In this document: positions 28,855 through 38,199 of the stretch, in pieces
Layout: every line of letters starts with the position of its first letter
How positions within the stretch are numbered: the first letter of the stretch is position 1
DNA from: Hydrogenovibrio halophilus DSM 15072
Lineage (GTDB): Bacteria; Pseudomonadota; Gammaproteobacteria; Thiomicrospirales; Thiomicrospiraceae
NCBI RefSeq assembly: GCF_000384235.1
Contig: NZ_KB913033.1
Coordinates: 1,991,164-2,055,163, forward strand
DNA: 64,000 bases
Reading direction: 5' to 3'
Program-made: the position numbers and the translations under genes
The notes under the pieces: generated by a model
What the model was told of the DNA's origin: nothing
Database searches by the model: none
Seen by the model: only the letters and a program-made list of their open reading frames with translations

Positions 28855-29255
28855 GTGCTCAGAAACCGGCGGACTGTTTCTTTGCGCCGGGCCTTTTCCT
28901 GGGACGTAGCGGCCTGCAGGGAGCGACCCCAGATGGGATGCGGCCAGCATTCGTCACCCGGTTCCCGCATCACCAGATGCAGATGACAATAAGGCAATTG
29001 GTTGCCGATTTTGGCCAGATTGTCATGCTGGCCCAGCCCCTGGTCTTTCAGCCACTGCGACAGTTGAGTCAACTGAGCGTAGATGGGCCCGGCGGTCTCA
29101 GGCGTGAGCGGCTGTTTGGGAACGCAGACCAGCCACAAAATGGCCGTGGGCTTTAACAGCAGTGAATAATCGGGTTGTTCAGCCACCCACTCGGCCTCAA
29201 ACAGCCGTGTCAGGTTTTCTGGGCGGTGGTCGCCAATGATTTGATCGAATGCCAT
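28800..29255 (-). CDS. HIT-family (histidine triad) nucleotide-binding protein
   Basis: The 151-residue protein has the HIT signature region [18 protein letters not shown] with CWPHPIWG after it. This is close to the subfamily of HIT proteins with a W-P-x-P-x-W-G tail. The first His of the HxHxH triad is Tyr here, while the two others, including the nucleophilic one, are kept. The likely activity is hydrolysis of a dinucleotide or nucleotidyl phosphate, substrate unknown. Its 3' end overlaps hldD antisense by 55 bases. It diverges from maf with only 17 bases between the two start codons. Confidence 0.85.
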   Translation of the reverse strand: MAFDQIIGDHRPENLTRLFEAEWVAEQPDYSLLLKPTAILWLVCVPKQPLTPETAGPIYAQLTQLSQWLKDQGLGQHDNLAKIGNQLPYCHLHLVMREPGDECWPHPIWGRSLQAATSQEKARRKETVRRFLSTQSQAKSNRSGCADNHSR

Positions 29256-29272
29256 AAACGAATGCCGGAGCC

Positions 29273-29899
29273 ATGACGGATAAAAACGCCATTATAAACG
29301 ACAATTCGCAAGAACCCGATACGGATCTGTATCTGGCTTCCACATCGCCTCGACGCGGCGAGTTGCTGCACCAGCTGGGATTGCGTTACCGCAAGGTGAA
29401 TGCCCCGGTGGAAGAAGTGGCCCTGCCCGGCGAATCGCCGCCTTCGTTTGTCCGGCGTATGGCGGTGGAAAAAGCCTTGAACGGCTTCCAGAAAGTGCCG
29501 GGCGCACAGGTGTGGGTCGTTGGCGGGGACACGCTGATTCATGTCGACGGCAAGGTGCTGGGCAAGCCGCGTCACAGGCAGGAAGGCCTGGCCATGCTCA
29601 GGCGGCTGTCCGGGCGTGCGCACGATGTCTACAGTGCGGTGGCCGTGGTGCACGATGGGGCGGTGTTTTCCGCTCTGAACCACACCCGTGTCTGGTTTCG
29701 TGCGCTCAGCGAGCAGGAGTCTCAGGCCTATTGGGACACGGGGGAGCCGCAAGGTAAGGCCGGCAGCTACGCGATTCAGGGGCGTGGTGCCGGATTTGTT
29801 GAGCGCCTGGACGGCAGTTATTCGGCGGTGATGGGGTTGCCTTTGTTTGAATTGGATCGGCTTTTGAACGAGTCCGGTTTCTGGAGTAAGCATGTTTAA
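29273..29899 (+). CDS. maf: Maf-family nucleoside triphosphate pyrophosphatase
   Basis: House-cleaning NTP pyrophosphatase (dTTP/UTP type) that hydrolyses non-canonical nucleotides; Maf proteins are also linked to septum control. The 208 residues start with LASTSPRRGELL, the conserved substrate loop. They continue with VVGGDTLIHVDGKVLGKP (metal and catalytic Asp), RLSGRAHDVYSAVAV and TGEPQGKAGSYAIQGRGA. GGAG precedes the ATG. The end overlaps rng by eight bases, the widely conserved maf-rng-yhdP order of gammaproteobacteria. Confidence 0.94.
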   Translation: MTDKNAIINDNSQEPDTDLYLASTSPRRGELLHQLGLRYRKVNAPVEEVALPGESPPSFVRRMAVEKALNGFQKVPGAQVWVVGGDTLIHVDGKVLGKPRHRQEGLAMLRRLSGRAHDVYSAVAVVHDGAVFSALNHTRVWFRALSEQESQAYWDTGEPQGKAGSYAIQGRGAGFVERLDGSYSAVMGLPLFELDRLLNESGFWSKHV

Positions 29900-31364
29900 C
29901 GAAGAAAAAGTTCTGGTCAATGTGACCCCGACTGAAACCCGTGTTGCCTGGGTGGAAAACGGGGTTTTGCAGGAGGTTTGGGTGGAACGGGCCAAACGCC
30001 GCGGGCTGGTGGGCAACATTTACATCGGCAAGGTGGACCGGGTCTTGCCCGGGATGCAGGCGGCCTTTGTTGACATCGGTCTGGAGCGCACCGGGTTTCT
30101 GCATGTTTCGGACGTCAATGCGCAGGCGCTCAACCTGGCCGAAGACGCCAAAAGCGATGACATCGCCGCTTATCTGCGCCCGGGTCAGAAAGTGATGGTG
30201 CAGGTGGTCAAGGATCCGATCAGTTCCAAGGGCGCGCGTCTGACCATGCAGGTAACCATTCCTTCCCGTCTGCTGGTGTTCATGCCGCAGGAGCCGACTT
30301 TGGGCGTGTCACAGAAAATTGAAACCCAGCAGGAACGCGACCGTTTACGCGAATTGATCAAATCGATTCCCGAAGCGGACCATACGCTGGGCGGGCTGAT
30401 TGTGCGCACGGTGGCCGAAGGGGCCGACTTTCATGAGCTGCGAGCCGATCTGATGTATCTGCAACGGCTCTGGCAGGACATTCAGCAAAAGGCCAAGGCG
30501 GCCCGCAAAGCCAGTCTGATTTACGAAGACCTGCCTCTCTATCTGCATGTGTTGCGTGACATCCCGATCGAACGCATTGAAACCATTCGGGTCGATTCCA
30601 CCGAGACCTACAAGAAAATGCTCGACTTTGCCGCCAACTATGTGATGGATCTGTCGGACAAATTGAGTCTATACACGGGTGAACGCCCGATTTTTGATCT
30701 TTACAATGTGGAAGACGAAATTCAGAAGGCGCTGGAAAAACGGGTCACCCTCAAGTCCGGCGGTTATCTGGTGATCGACCAGACCGAAGCCATGACCACG
30801 ATCGATGTCAATACCGGCGGTTTTGTCGGGCACAAAAATCTGGAAGAAACCATTTACCGGACCAACCTGGAAGCCACTCAGGCCATTGCCCGCCAATTGC
30901 GCCTGCGTAACCTGGGCGGCATTATCATTCTGGATCTGATCGACATGGACGATGCTTCGCACCGTGACGCCGTGTATGCGGCCTTGCAGAAAGCGCTGGA
31001 AAAAGATCGGATCAAGACGGTGATTACCGAAATTTCACGGCTGGGACTGGTTGAGATGACGCGCAAACGCACCCGTGAAAGTCTGGAGCGGGTGTTGTGC
31101 GAACCCTGTCTGATGTGTCAGGGGCGCGGCACCGTCAAAACCGCTGAAACCGTCGCCTTTGAGGTGTTTCGTGAAATCACGCGGATGGACAAATCGTTTG
31201 ATGCCCGTTTTTACCGGGTGATTGCGTCGGAGTCGGTGGTGTCTTACATACTGGATGAAGCCTCGGGCAGTGTGGCAGAATTGGAAACCTTTCTGGGCAA
31301 AAGCATGAGTTTTCAGGCCGAAAGTGGTTATTTTGTTGAGCAATTTGATGTGGTGATTTCCTGA
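29892..31364 (+). CDS. rng: Ribonuclease G
   Basis: Endoribonuclease of 490 residues acting in rRNA 5'-end maturation and mRNA decay. The N-terminal S1 domain reads GNIYIGKVDRVLPGMQAAFVD. The catalytic DNase I-like part has the metal-binding Asp residues in TTIDVNTGGFVG and IIILDLIDMDD. The zinc-link is CEPCLMCQGRG. It lacks the long scaffold C-terminus of RNase E, which marks it as Rng. It overlaps maf, and yhdP starts one base after its stop. Confidence 0.96.
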   Translation: MFNEEKVLVNVTPTETRVAWVENGVLQEVWVERAKRRGLVGNIYIGKVDRVLPGMQAAFVDIGLERTGFLHVSDVNAQALNLAEDAKSDDIAAYLRPGQKVMVQVVKDPISSKGARLTMQVTIPSRLLVFMPQEPTLGVSQKIETQQERDRLRELIKSIPEADHTLGGLIVRTVAEGADFHELRADLMYLQRLWQDIQQKAKAARKASLIYEDLPLYLHVLRDIPIERIETIRVDSTETYKKMLDFAANYVMDLSDKLSLYTGERPIFDLYNVEDEIQKALEKRVTLKSGGYLVIDQTEAMTTIDVNTGGFVGHKNLEETIYRTNLEATQAIARQLRLRNLGGIIILDLIDMDDASHRDAVYAALQKALEKDRIKTVITEISRLGLVEMTRKRTRESLERVLCEPCLMCQGRGTVKTAETVAFEVFREITRMDKSFDARFYRVIASESVVSYILDEASGSVAELETFLGKSMSFQAESGYFVEQFDVVIS

Positions 31365-31365
31365 C

Positions 31366-34300
31366 GTGCGTCGTCTTCTGCGTCGTTTCATTTATCTGTT
31401 TTTTGGGCTGTTACTGCTCTACTGGCTGCTGGTTCGGGGTGCCATTACCTTGATCCAGATGCAGCCGGAGCGTTTTCTGGGTTGGACCGAGTCCGGTCTG
31501 GGATTGAGCGTCCAGGTCGCCGAGTTAAAAGTTGACCAGACCTGGTTGGGCGCCGCGTTTACTTTTAGAGAACTGGCCTTTGCATCCGGTGAGGGCAAAG
31601 AAACCTCCGGTGTTGAGCCCCGTGTTCGGGGTCAGGTGGCCGAGCTGTCTCTGGATGTCAATGTGTTTGCGCCGCTTCTGGGCTGGCATCACTGGGGTGA
31701 GCGGTTAACGGTCCGGGATGGACGGGTGGCGGTGTCGGGCACCGATACCCAAAAAGAGCGCACGGTTTCGCTTCAGCCATTGACCCGGTTGCCGCAATTT
31801 CTGCATTGGAAACGGGTGTCGTTGAAGTCAGTGGTACTGCAACAGGGTCGACAGGATGGGCAGACCGATCGGCTGGTCTTGCATTCGGTGCAGACCTTTC
31901 AGGGGGCGCGTCAGACGCTTCAGGGGCAGATGACCTGGCAGCGTGGCGATACCGACGTCGGACTGACTCTGGAAGGGACCTTTGACCTGAACCCGGCTGG
32001 CTGGTTGAGCGATGGGGATGCCTCTGTCCGGCTGTCGCAGCCTTTGTCTCTGAAGCACGTTTATGCGCTGATGCCGGGGCAGGTGGATGCCTGGCAGGCA
32101 TTGCCCCAAGGACAACTGCAAGCCAGAATCCATATGCAGTGGCAGCAGCGACAGTTGCGGGACATCCGTCTGCAAGGGCAGGCCTCGGAACTGGACTGGC
32201 AAAACACCGAATCGAAAGACTTGCCGAAAACCATCGGCTTTGAGGCCCACTGGCTGACTCAGGGACAGGCTGGCGCACTGGACAACTGGGTGTTGATGGT
32301 GGATCGGCTGGCTCTGGACCACACTTACCTTTCAAGCATTTCTCCGATTCGGGTGGCGTTGACCCAGCGCGATCAGTTGCGTTTTTCCGTGGCTCAATTG
32401 GGATTGGAATCGCTCAAGCCGTTTTATCATTATGCGTTGGCCCAGGTGGAAGAGAGTAATGCCATTGACCGGGTCAAAGCCCTGTCGGTCAAAAGCGTGT
32501 CCGGGCTGTTTGATTTGTCACAACTGCGCCTGTTGTCCTTGCGGGCAAACATTGCGCAGCTTCATCTGGTTGAAAAATCGGGGTGGCCGGGCTTGCAGGT
32601 CAAAGACTGGGCGTTGAATTATGAAGAGGGGCAAGGACGCCTGGAGGCGAAGTCGCCGCTGACCGTTCAGACGTCGTCGCTTGAAACAGGGCCGGTGGCC
32701 TTGTCAATGGCGCAGCCGCTGCGCTGGCAGGCCGACCACCAGGCCTGGCAGATTCTGCCTTTTGCCTTGTCGGTGGACGACCGGTTTGAGCTGCGTCTGT
32801 CGGCTTCGGGTCAGAGCGATGGGCAGGTGGCGTTGGACGCAGACACCGAAATCAAAGCGTTGGCGACGTTGAAGCGTTATCTGCCTTATGCCGTGATGGA
32901 TGAGGAGCTGGAAACCTGGCTGAAAACCGCGCTGGTGAAAGGGGAAAACGTTCGGGCTTCAGCCCATCTTTCCGGGCATTGGCAGGATTTTCCGTTTCTG
33001 GAACAACGGGGAAAGTTTGAGGTGCTTGCCAGCGTGGATCAGGCACAGTTGAAGTTTGACCCGGACTGGCCGATGCTCACGGACTTTGAAGCCCGGCTTC
33101 GTTATGTGCCGCACAACCTGACGATTGAAACGCCCAGTGCCAGAACATTGGGGGCCAGCGGAAAGAACATTGCGGTCCGTATTGCCGGGCTGGATCAAAA
33201 GGACATCGCAGTGGAAATATCGGGCGAGGTGGAGGCCGATGCCGCCGATGCCAAGCGCTATTTGCTGGCCTCGCCCCTTGCCCGCAATATTGGAATGGAA
33301 ACGTTTCTGGCCGAACAGGTGTCACTGAGTGGGCCGGTGCGTGTGGATTTGTCCGAAATCTGGGTGCCGGTGGATGGTCACAAAGGTCTGTCGGAAACCG
33401 TCCGTGGTCGGGTGCGTCTTCAGGGCGTGAGGTTGCGGTTGTTTGATCAGCTGGCGTGGCAGGATGCGCGGGGTGCCATCGACTTTACCGAAAAAGGCAT
33501 TCAGGCCGATGAGGTCAAAGCCTTGTGGGGACAGACGCCCCTGACCATTCAGGCGCGCACGGATGAATCAAATGTGGCAATGACCATTCAAGGCACCCAT
33601 TCTGTGACCCTGCCGGATGCGAGTGGTGAACTTCCCTGGCGAACCGAACTGACGATTCCATTTGATCCGGAGGCGGAGACCGGATCCATGACCGAAACCC
33701 AGCGCCCGATTCGCCTGTCCGGTGAAGCCGATCTCACCGGTTTGACTCTGGCGATGCCTGCGCCTTTGAATGAGAAAGTCTTGGCTGCCGGGCAGTCACG
33801 TCCAGACAAAGCCCTCTGGCAGGCGACGATTCGTTCGGATCAGGTGGATTTGTCGGCCTGGCTGCCCGATCTGATTCATGCGCAGGGTCAGTGGCGACCG
33901 GATTCGGATCAGTCCCTGGCTTTGCACCGTCTGGGGGTGAATCTGGGCAGCAGTCAACCGCTTTCAGGCGATGTCAGTCAGGCTGGCGTGGAAGTCGGCG
34001 GTCATCTGGACGAGCTGGCGCTGGAGGCGTGGCTGGATTACTGGCCCCGGTTTGAAGACTGGTCTCAGGGTTTGGCGGCCTTGTCGCCCAGTAAAGAGGT
34101 GGACAAGGACGAAGACGCGTCAGGTGTGGCGTGGATGCGTCAGAGAAAGTGGCTGCCCTCGCATGTGACCATCGACCGATTGGGTTACGCTCAGACACCG
34201 TTTCATCAGGTGAAACTGACCTGGCTTGGGTTGCCCGCCAAAGCGGGCGAAGCGGATTCGCCCAGAGTGGTATATGCCGCCATGGCCGACGAATGGGCCT

Positions 34301-35331
34301 TTCAGGCGTTGCAAACCCAGCAGGACCGTTTCAAGGTGGATTTGGCACGGTTGGATGTGACGTTGTCTGACGATTTTGCGGAAAAAAATCTGGCCGCGAA
34401 AACCGACTGCCAACCGCCGGATATGCTGGAAGATTTGACCAAAGACATTGCCTTTTCCGGGCGCAATATCCGCATCAATGACCGAGCGGTTTCCAGTGTG
34501 GCCTTCCGCTGGCTGGAAACGCCCCAATCCAGTCGTTTTGAAGACCTGAAAATTCGGATCGATGAGGTGCAGGGACGGTTTCAGGGTGCGTTTGCTTACG
34601 ACAAAACGGCGAACCGAAGCCAGCTGAAAGGCACCTTGCGAGCCAGGGACGTCGCTGATATGACCACCTGGCTGGGCATCAAAAAAGGGTTTGAAGGCGA
34701 AAAAGGGCAGGTGGACATGGACTTGACCTGGCCGGGCGATCTGACCTGTGTCACGCTTGAAAGACTGGCCGGGTCCGCCGACTTTCGCTTTGATGACGGG
34801 GTCATCAAGGACGCAGAACCGGGGCTGGCAAGGGTGTTGGGCTTGTTGAGCGTGGACTCACTGATGCGTCGTCTGCGGTTGGACATTCGCGATGTCACCG
34901 ACGCCGGTCTGCTTTACAGCGTCATCGAAGGGGAAGGGCGGTTTGACAAGGGGCATTATCGTCTGTCGCAATTGCGCATGAGCGCGCCTTCGGCAAAAGC
35001 CGAGGTGTCGGGAGACATTGATCTGGTGAAAGAAACCCTGAATCTTGACGCCCGTGTGACACCGGCCATTGGAGGGTCTCTCCCCACCATCGCAGCGCTC
35101 AGTGGTCTGGTGACACCGGTGGTTGGGGTGGCGGCTTACGCGATCAGCAAATTGCTGCCCGGATTAAATCAGGATCTGGTGACCTATCAATACAAGATCA
35201 CGGGGTCTCTGGATAAAATTGCGGTCAGTGACGGCAAGATGGGGGTTGAGCTGATCAAGAAACAGACGTCCGGGAAAGAAAAATCGGGTGCGACAGAACC
35301 GGAAGGGTTTGATCCGCTGAACTGGGAATAA
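31366..35331 (+). CDS. yhdP: YhdP family AsmA-like envelope protein
   Basis: Very long protein (1321 residues) with one N-terminal membrane anchor (FIYLFFGLLLLYWLLV) and a huge periplasmic body. The C-terminal AsmA-like region runs from about residue 1080 to 1310: FDDGVIKDAEPGLARVLGLL, then VTPAIGGSLPTIAALSGLVTPVVGVAAYAIS. In E. coli YhdP, TamB and YdbH together support phospholipid transport to the outer membrane. It begins with GTG, one base after rng. Two near-matches to the palindrome (11 of 12 bases) lie inside, at 31535-31546 and 32738-32749. Confidence 0.93.
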   Translation: MRRLLRRFIYLFFGLLLLYWLLVRGAITLIQMQPERFLGWTESGLGLSVQVAELKVDQTWLGAAFTFRELAFASGEGKETSGVEPRVRGQVAELSLDVNVFAPLLGWHHWGERLTVRDGRVAVSGTDTQKERTVSLQPLTRLPQFLHWKRVSLKSVVLQQGRQDGQTDRLVLHSVQTFQGARQTLQGQMTWQRGDTDVGLTLEGTFDLNPAGWLSDGDASVRLSQPLSLKHVYALMPGQVDAWQALPQGQLQARIHMQWQQRQLRDIRLQGQASELDWQNTESKDLPKTIGFEAHWLTQGQAGALDNWVLMVDRLALDHTYLSSISPIRVALTQRDQLRFSVAQLGLESLKPFYHYALAQVEESNAIDRVKALSVKSVSGLFDLSQLRLLSLRANIAQLHLVEKSGWPGLQVKDWALNYEEGQGRLEAKSPLTVQTSSLETGPVALSMAQPLRWQADHQAWQILPFALSVDDRFELRLSASGQSDGQVALDADTEIKALATLKRYLPYAVMDEELETWLKTALVKGENVRASAHLSGHWQDFPFLEQRGKFEVLASVDQAQLKFDPDWPMLTDFEARLRYVPHNLTIETPSARTLGASGKNIAVRIAGLDQKDIAVEISGEVEADAADAKRYLLASPLARNIGMETFLAEQVSLSGPVRVDLSEIWVPVDGHKGLSETVRGRVRLQGVRLRLFDQLAWQDARGAIDFTEKGIQADEVKALWGQTPLTIQARTDESNVAMTIQGTHSVTLPDASGELPWRTELTIPFDPEAETGSMTETQRPIRLSGEADLTGLTLAMPAPLNEKVLAAGQSRPDKALWQATIRSDQVDLSAWLPDLIHAQGQWRPDSDQSLALHRLGVNLGSSQPLSGDVSQAGVEVGGHLDELALEAWLDYWPRFEDWSQGLAALSPSKEVDKDEDASGVAWMRQRKWLPSHVTIDRLGYAQTPFHQVKLTWLGLPAKAGEADSPRVVYAAMADEWAFQALQTQQDRFKVDLARLDVTLSDDFAEKNLAAKTDCQPPDMLEDLTKDIAFSGRNIRINDRAVSSVAFRWLETPQSSRFEDLKIRIDEVQGRFQGAFAYDKTANRSQLKGTLRARDVADMTTWLGIKKGFEGEKGQVDMDLTWPGDLTCVTLERLAGSADFRFDDGVIKDAEPGLARVLGLLSVDSLMRRLRLDIRDVTDAGLLYSVIEGEGRFDKGHYRLSQLRMSAPSAKAEVSGDIDLVKETLNLDARVTPAIGGSLPTIAALSGLVTPVVGVAAYAISKLLPGLNQDLVTYQYKITGSLDKIAVSDGKMGVELIKKQTSGKEKSGATEPEGFDPLNWE
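31535..31546. repeat. Near-match to the palindrome (ACCAGACCTGGT)
   Basis: Eleven of twelve bases match, with one G-to-A change. Inside yhdP. It may be a decayed or incipient copy, or chance. Confidence 0.4.
32738..32749. repeat. Near-match to the palindrome (ACCAGGCCTGGC)
   Basis: Eleven of twelve bases match; the inner ten-base dyad is intact. Inside yhdP, read H-Q-A-W as in panB. Confidence 0.5.
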
Positions 35332-35347
35332 AGCGGTGAAAAAATCG

Positions 35348-35371
35348 TTTTTTACCAGGCCTGGTAAAAAA
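35348..35371. repeat. ACCAGGCCTGGT palindrome, copy 9 (24-bp dyad with T6/A6)
   Basis: Core at 35354-35365, flanked by T6 and A6 so the whole 24 bp is a perfect dyad. It sits between the convergent yhdP and pilD stops (16 and 18 bases away) and looks like a bidirectional intrinsic terminator. Confidence 0.96.
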
Positions 35372-35389
35372 TGTGTTGTGCGATGGACC

Positions 35390-36172
35390 TTAAACGGGCC
35401 AGAACACCACGGACAGGCCGCCCATAGCCAGATAGGGGCCAAACGGTGTGGGTGAGCGTAAAGACAGGCGTTTCAGCGCCCAAAGCCCCAGCGTGATCAC
35501 CAGGCTGGCGAGTGAAGCGACCAGAATGATCTGCGGTAAGGCGCTCCAGCCGAACCAGGCGCCCAGTGCCGCCAACAGCTTGAAATCGCCATAGCCCATG
35601 CCTTCCTTGCCGGTAAAAATCAAAAACAGTTGATACAGGCTCCATAGCAGCAGATAGCCAATGGCGGCACCCCAGACCGCCGATTCAAGCGGCACAATCC
35701 CGTTTTGCGTGTTGATCAGTAAGCCCAGCCACAACAGGGGCAAGGTCAGTTGATCCAGCAATAGCTGGTGTTCCAGATCAATGACGGTCATTGCGATCAG
35801 AAACCAGGCAAACAAAGTGAAATACAGTGTGGCCAGGCTGGCACCGAACTGCCAGGCCATGGCAACGGTGAGCGCGGCTGTGGTCAGTTCAATCAGGGGG
35901 TAACGCGGTGAGATCGTCGCACGGCAATGATGGCAGCGGCCTTTTTGTTGCACCCAACTGAGCACGGGAATCAGTCGGTACCAGGGGAGGGATGTCTGGC
36001 ATTTGGGGCAGGCCGAACGTCCATTGATCAGTGACAGAAAATGCACATCGGCCTGATCTTCCGCTGCCTGCCCCATTCGCCAGGTCAGCATGGAAAGAAA
36101 ACTGCCGATCACCAGCCCCAGCAGTGCGGCCAGAGGCAGGTAAAGACCGGGCGATGCAAGCAGCTGGGTCAT
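35390..36172 (-). CDS. pilD: Type IV prepilin peptidase / N-methyltransferase
   Basis: Inner-membrane aspartic protease (260 residues) that cleaves and N-methylates type IV pilins and type II pseudopilins. The cytoplasmic N-terminal domain has two CxxC pairs (CPKCQ and CHHC), the zinc motif of bifunctional PilD. The A24 peptidase core has GYGDFKLLAALGAWFG and an upstream Asp in MTVIDLEHQLL. There are about seven hydrophobic segments. No other pilus genes adjoin it. Type IV pili are the usual DNA-uptake apparatus, which matters for one reading of the palindrome family. Confidence 0.94.
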   Translation of the reverse strand: MTQLLASPGLYLPLAALLGLVIGSFLSMLTWRMGQAAEDQADVHFLSLINGRSACPKCQTSLPWYRLIPVLSWVQQKGRCHHCRATISPRYPLIELTTAALTVAMAWQFGASLATLYFTLFAWFLIAMTVIDLEHQLLLDQLTLPLLWLGLLINTQNGIVPLESAVWGAAIGYLLLWSLYQLFLIFTGKEGMGYGDFKLLAALGAWFGWSALPQIILVASLASLVITLGLWALKRLSLRSPTPFGPYLAMGGLSVVFWPV

Positions 36173-36228
36173 GGGGAAACCGGAAAGACCGAAGCCGGAA
36201 GTGCCGGAAAACGCATCAAATCCGTCAT

Positions 36229-36519
36229 TCAGGCCATGTTGAACAGTTGTTCAAAGTTCACCACTTCAAAGACTTTGAGGATGTGGTCAGACAGTCCGAC
36301 CAAGGTGATTTTGGAGCTGTCTTCGCCCAAATGGGTGCGCAGTTGCAGCAGCATGCCCAGTCCGCCACTGTCAATGTGCTGGGTCTGGCTGAAGTCAATG
36401 ACCACATGATCGTATTCATTGCTCATGTAGGCATTTTGAAAATCGGAAAATGAGTCAATGCTGAATTTTTCTTTGACGTAGATATACAGGGTGTTGTCTT
36501 TGACTTCATGGGTAATCAT
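36229..36519 (-). CDS. STAS-domain anti-anti-sigma-type regulator
   Basis: Stand-alone STAS protein (96 residues). The predicted phosphorylatable Ser is S51 in QHIDSGGLGMLLQLR, as in SpoIIAA/RsbV-type antagonists. ATG 36519 has AAAAGGA upstream at good spacing; a longer opening to 36558 is rejected. No kinase or phosphatase partner is adjacent, so it probably responds to one encoded elsewhere. It lies between pilD and queD on the same strand but with sizeable gaps, so it is likely its own unit. Confidence 0.88.
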   Translation of the reverse strand: MITHEVKDNTLYIYVKEKFSIDSFSDFQNAYMSNEYDHVVIDFSQTQHIDSGGLGMLLQLRTHLGEDSSKITLVGLSDHILKVFEVVNFEQLFNMA

Positions 36520-36614
36520 TGGGGCTTGTCCTTTTTGTTTTGGATTATTGTACGCCATTGTGCCCGTAGATCAAATCCTGATGACCGGGAAAAACTGATT
36601 GAGCCAAAAAACGG

Positions 36615-37001
36615 TCAGTCATCGGTTTCCTGATAAATAACGCTGTTGCGGTCGTTTTCCCACAGGGTAATGCGGTGCATGCGCACCTGGTCCGATTCGA
36701 TCCGCTCGACCAGTGACTGGTAAAGAAACCGGGCAATGTTTTCAGCCGTTGGATTGGCCGTCTTGAACGCCGGGTGGTCGTTCAGGTAAGTGTGGTCCAG
36801 CTCGTCAATAATGGCTTTGGCTTCGCGCTTGATCGCTTTGAAATCCATGACCATGCCAATGTCATTGAGCTGTTGCCCTTTGACGGTGACTTCCACTTTC
36901 CAGTTGTGGCCATGCAGGTTGGCGCAGTCACCCGGATAACCATGCAAGCGGTGGGCCGATGCAAACTCCAGCAGGGTGTTGAGAAAATAGGTTTGGGCCA
37001 T
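36615..37001 (-). CDS. queD: 6-carboxy-5,6,7,8-tetrahydropterin synthase
   Basis: QueD/PTPS-family enzyme (128 residues) for the queuosine precursor. The zinc-binding His residues are in SAHRLHG and HGHNW, and the catalytic Cys is in GDCANLHGH. The second catalytic region reads DELDHTYLND, and PTAENIARFLY is typical. ATG 37001 gives the expected length; an upstream extension lacks similarity. A TATAAT -10 box sits 34 bases before it. Confidence 0.93.
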   Translation of the reverse strand: MAQTYFLNTLLEFASAHRLHGYPGDCANLHGHNWKVEVTVKGQQLNDIGMVMDFKAIKREAKAIIDELDHTYLNDHPAFKTANPTAENIARFLYQSLVERIESDQVRMHRITLWENDRNSVIYQETDD

Positions 37002-37034
37002 AGCCGATGTCACCGTTGATTCGATTAAAGCGTT

Positions 37035-37040
37035 ATTATA
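37035..37040 (-). promoter_or_regulatory. -10 box upstream of queD
   Basis: TATAAT on the minus strand, 34 bases before the queD ATG. No good -35 match. Confidence 0.4.
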
Positions 37041-37095
37041 GCAATCCCTTCTCACGGTTGCAGTGGCAGTCCGCGCCTGTCATAAAAAATTCTCG

Positions 37096-37264
37096 TTAGC
37101 CCGAATGTTTCATGAATTTGTGCTGAAATCGCGCAGGAACTTGTTTTCACAGGGTAATTTTCGAAGAAGCGCCGTATTGGCGATTACGGACGACTGAGAA
37201 AATATGCCTTGTGGAATCAAGGGGCAAGCGAGGTCGGTGCAAATTCATGAAACATTCGGGTTAG
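37096..37264 (+). mobile_element. MITE-like element, copy 1 (169 bp)
   Basis: A 169-bp unit with ~25-bp terminal inverted repeats: TTAGCCCGAATGTTTCATGA at the left, mirrored by TCATGAAACATTCGGGTTAG at the right. No coding capacity. Copy 2 at 42628-42796 is exactly the same length, in the same orientation and about 90% identical by eye. No clear target duplication beyond TTA/TAG at the ends. It is probably mobilised in trans by a transposase encoded elsewhere. Confidence 0.85.
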
Positions 37265-37278
37265 CTGTGCCCGTTGTT

Positions 37279-38187
37279 TCAAGATGTGCGGCGGCGCACA
37301 AAATCGGTCAAGTCTGTCAAAAACGGGCTCTGAAAGGGCAGTTCGCTCAAAGCCGCCTGCGCCTGCTGAATGAACTGGTCCCGGTAACGTTTTGCTCCGT
37401 CAAGGCCCATTAATTTGACGAAAGTGGCCTTGTCGCTGCGACAATCACTGCCTTGCGGCTTGCCCAGAGTAGCGCTGTCGCCTTCGATGTCCAGAATGTC
37501 GTCCTGCACCTGAAAGGCCAGGCCCAGTGCTTCGCCGTAGCGTCGCAAAATCGGTGACAGGCGTTCATGGTCTGTGTGCCCGATGGCACCAGCCAGGCAG
37601 GCGGTCACAAACAGAGCCCCGGTCTTCATTTGATGCAGTTGTGTCAGTTGCTGCAGCGTTAATGTTTGGCCTTCGGCGGTCAAATCCCGCGCCTGGCCGC
37701 CAACCATGCCATTGAGGCCGCTGCTTTGAGCAAAAAGTCGGATCCGCTTTCGGGTCGTTTCTGCAGAGCCGTGGTCAAGGTGGGTCAGGGTTTCAAAGGC
37801 CAGCGTTTGCAGCGCATCCCCGACCAGAATCGCGGTGGCGTCATCAAACTGCTTGTGTACGGTCAATTGTCCGCGTCGATAGTTGTCATCGTCCATTGCT
37901 GGCAAATCATCGTGCACCAGAGAATAGGCGTGAATCATTTCAATCGCGACGGCCAGTTTGTCCAGGTCCTGAGCGGGTTGATCAAGCGCCTCCCCAATGG
38001 CAAAAATCAGTGCCGCCCTCAGGCGTTTTCCTGGCGCATTCAGTGCATAAGCAAGCGCCGAGCGCAAATGCTCCGGGCAACTTTGTGGCCCATTTACCGA
38101 GTGTTCTGGAGAGTGGAACGCCGATTCAAGCGTTTGTTCCAGTGAACGGTTGACCCGCTGCTGGCAGGTTGTCAGAAAGTCAGACAA
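37279..38187 (-). CDS. ispA: Farnesyl diphosphate synthase (polyprenyl synthetase)
   Basis: Trans-isoprenyl diphosphate synthase (302 residues) extending DMAPP/GPP with IPP. The first Asp-rich motif is DDLPAMDDD and the second DDILD. The GKRLRAALIFAIG substrate region and GGQARDL are conserved. Apparent start is TTG 38187, as no ATG is suitably placed. IspA is favoured by length and the short residues before the first Asp motif, but geranylgeranyl synthase cannot be wholly excluded. It is 12 bases downstream of the peroxiredoxin gene on the same strand. Confidence 0.92.
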   Translation of the reverse strand: MSDFLTTCQQRVNRSLEQTLESAFHSPEHSVNGPQSCPEHLRSALAYALNAPGKRLRAALIFAIGEALDQPAQDLDKLAVAIEMIHAYSLVHDDLPAMDDDNYRRGQLTVHKQFDDATAILVGDALQTLAFETLTHLDHGSAETTRKRIRLFAQSSGLNGMVGGQARDLTAEGQTLTLQQLTQLHQMKTGALFVTACLAGAIGHTDHERLSPILRRYGEALGLAFQVQDDILDIEGDSATLGKPQGSDCRSDKATFVKLMGLDGAKRYRDQFIQQAQAALSELPFQSPFLTDLTDFVRRRTS

Positions 38188-38199
38188 AGCCGGGGCCGC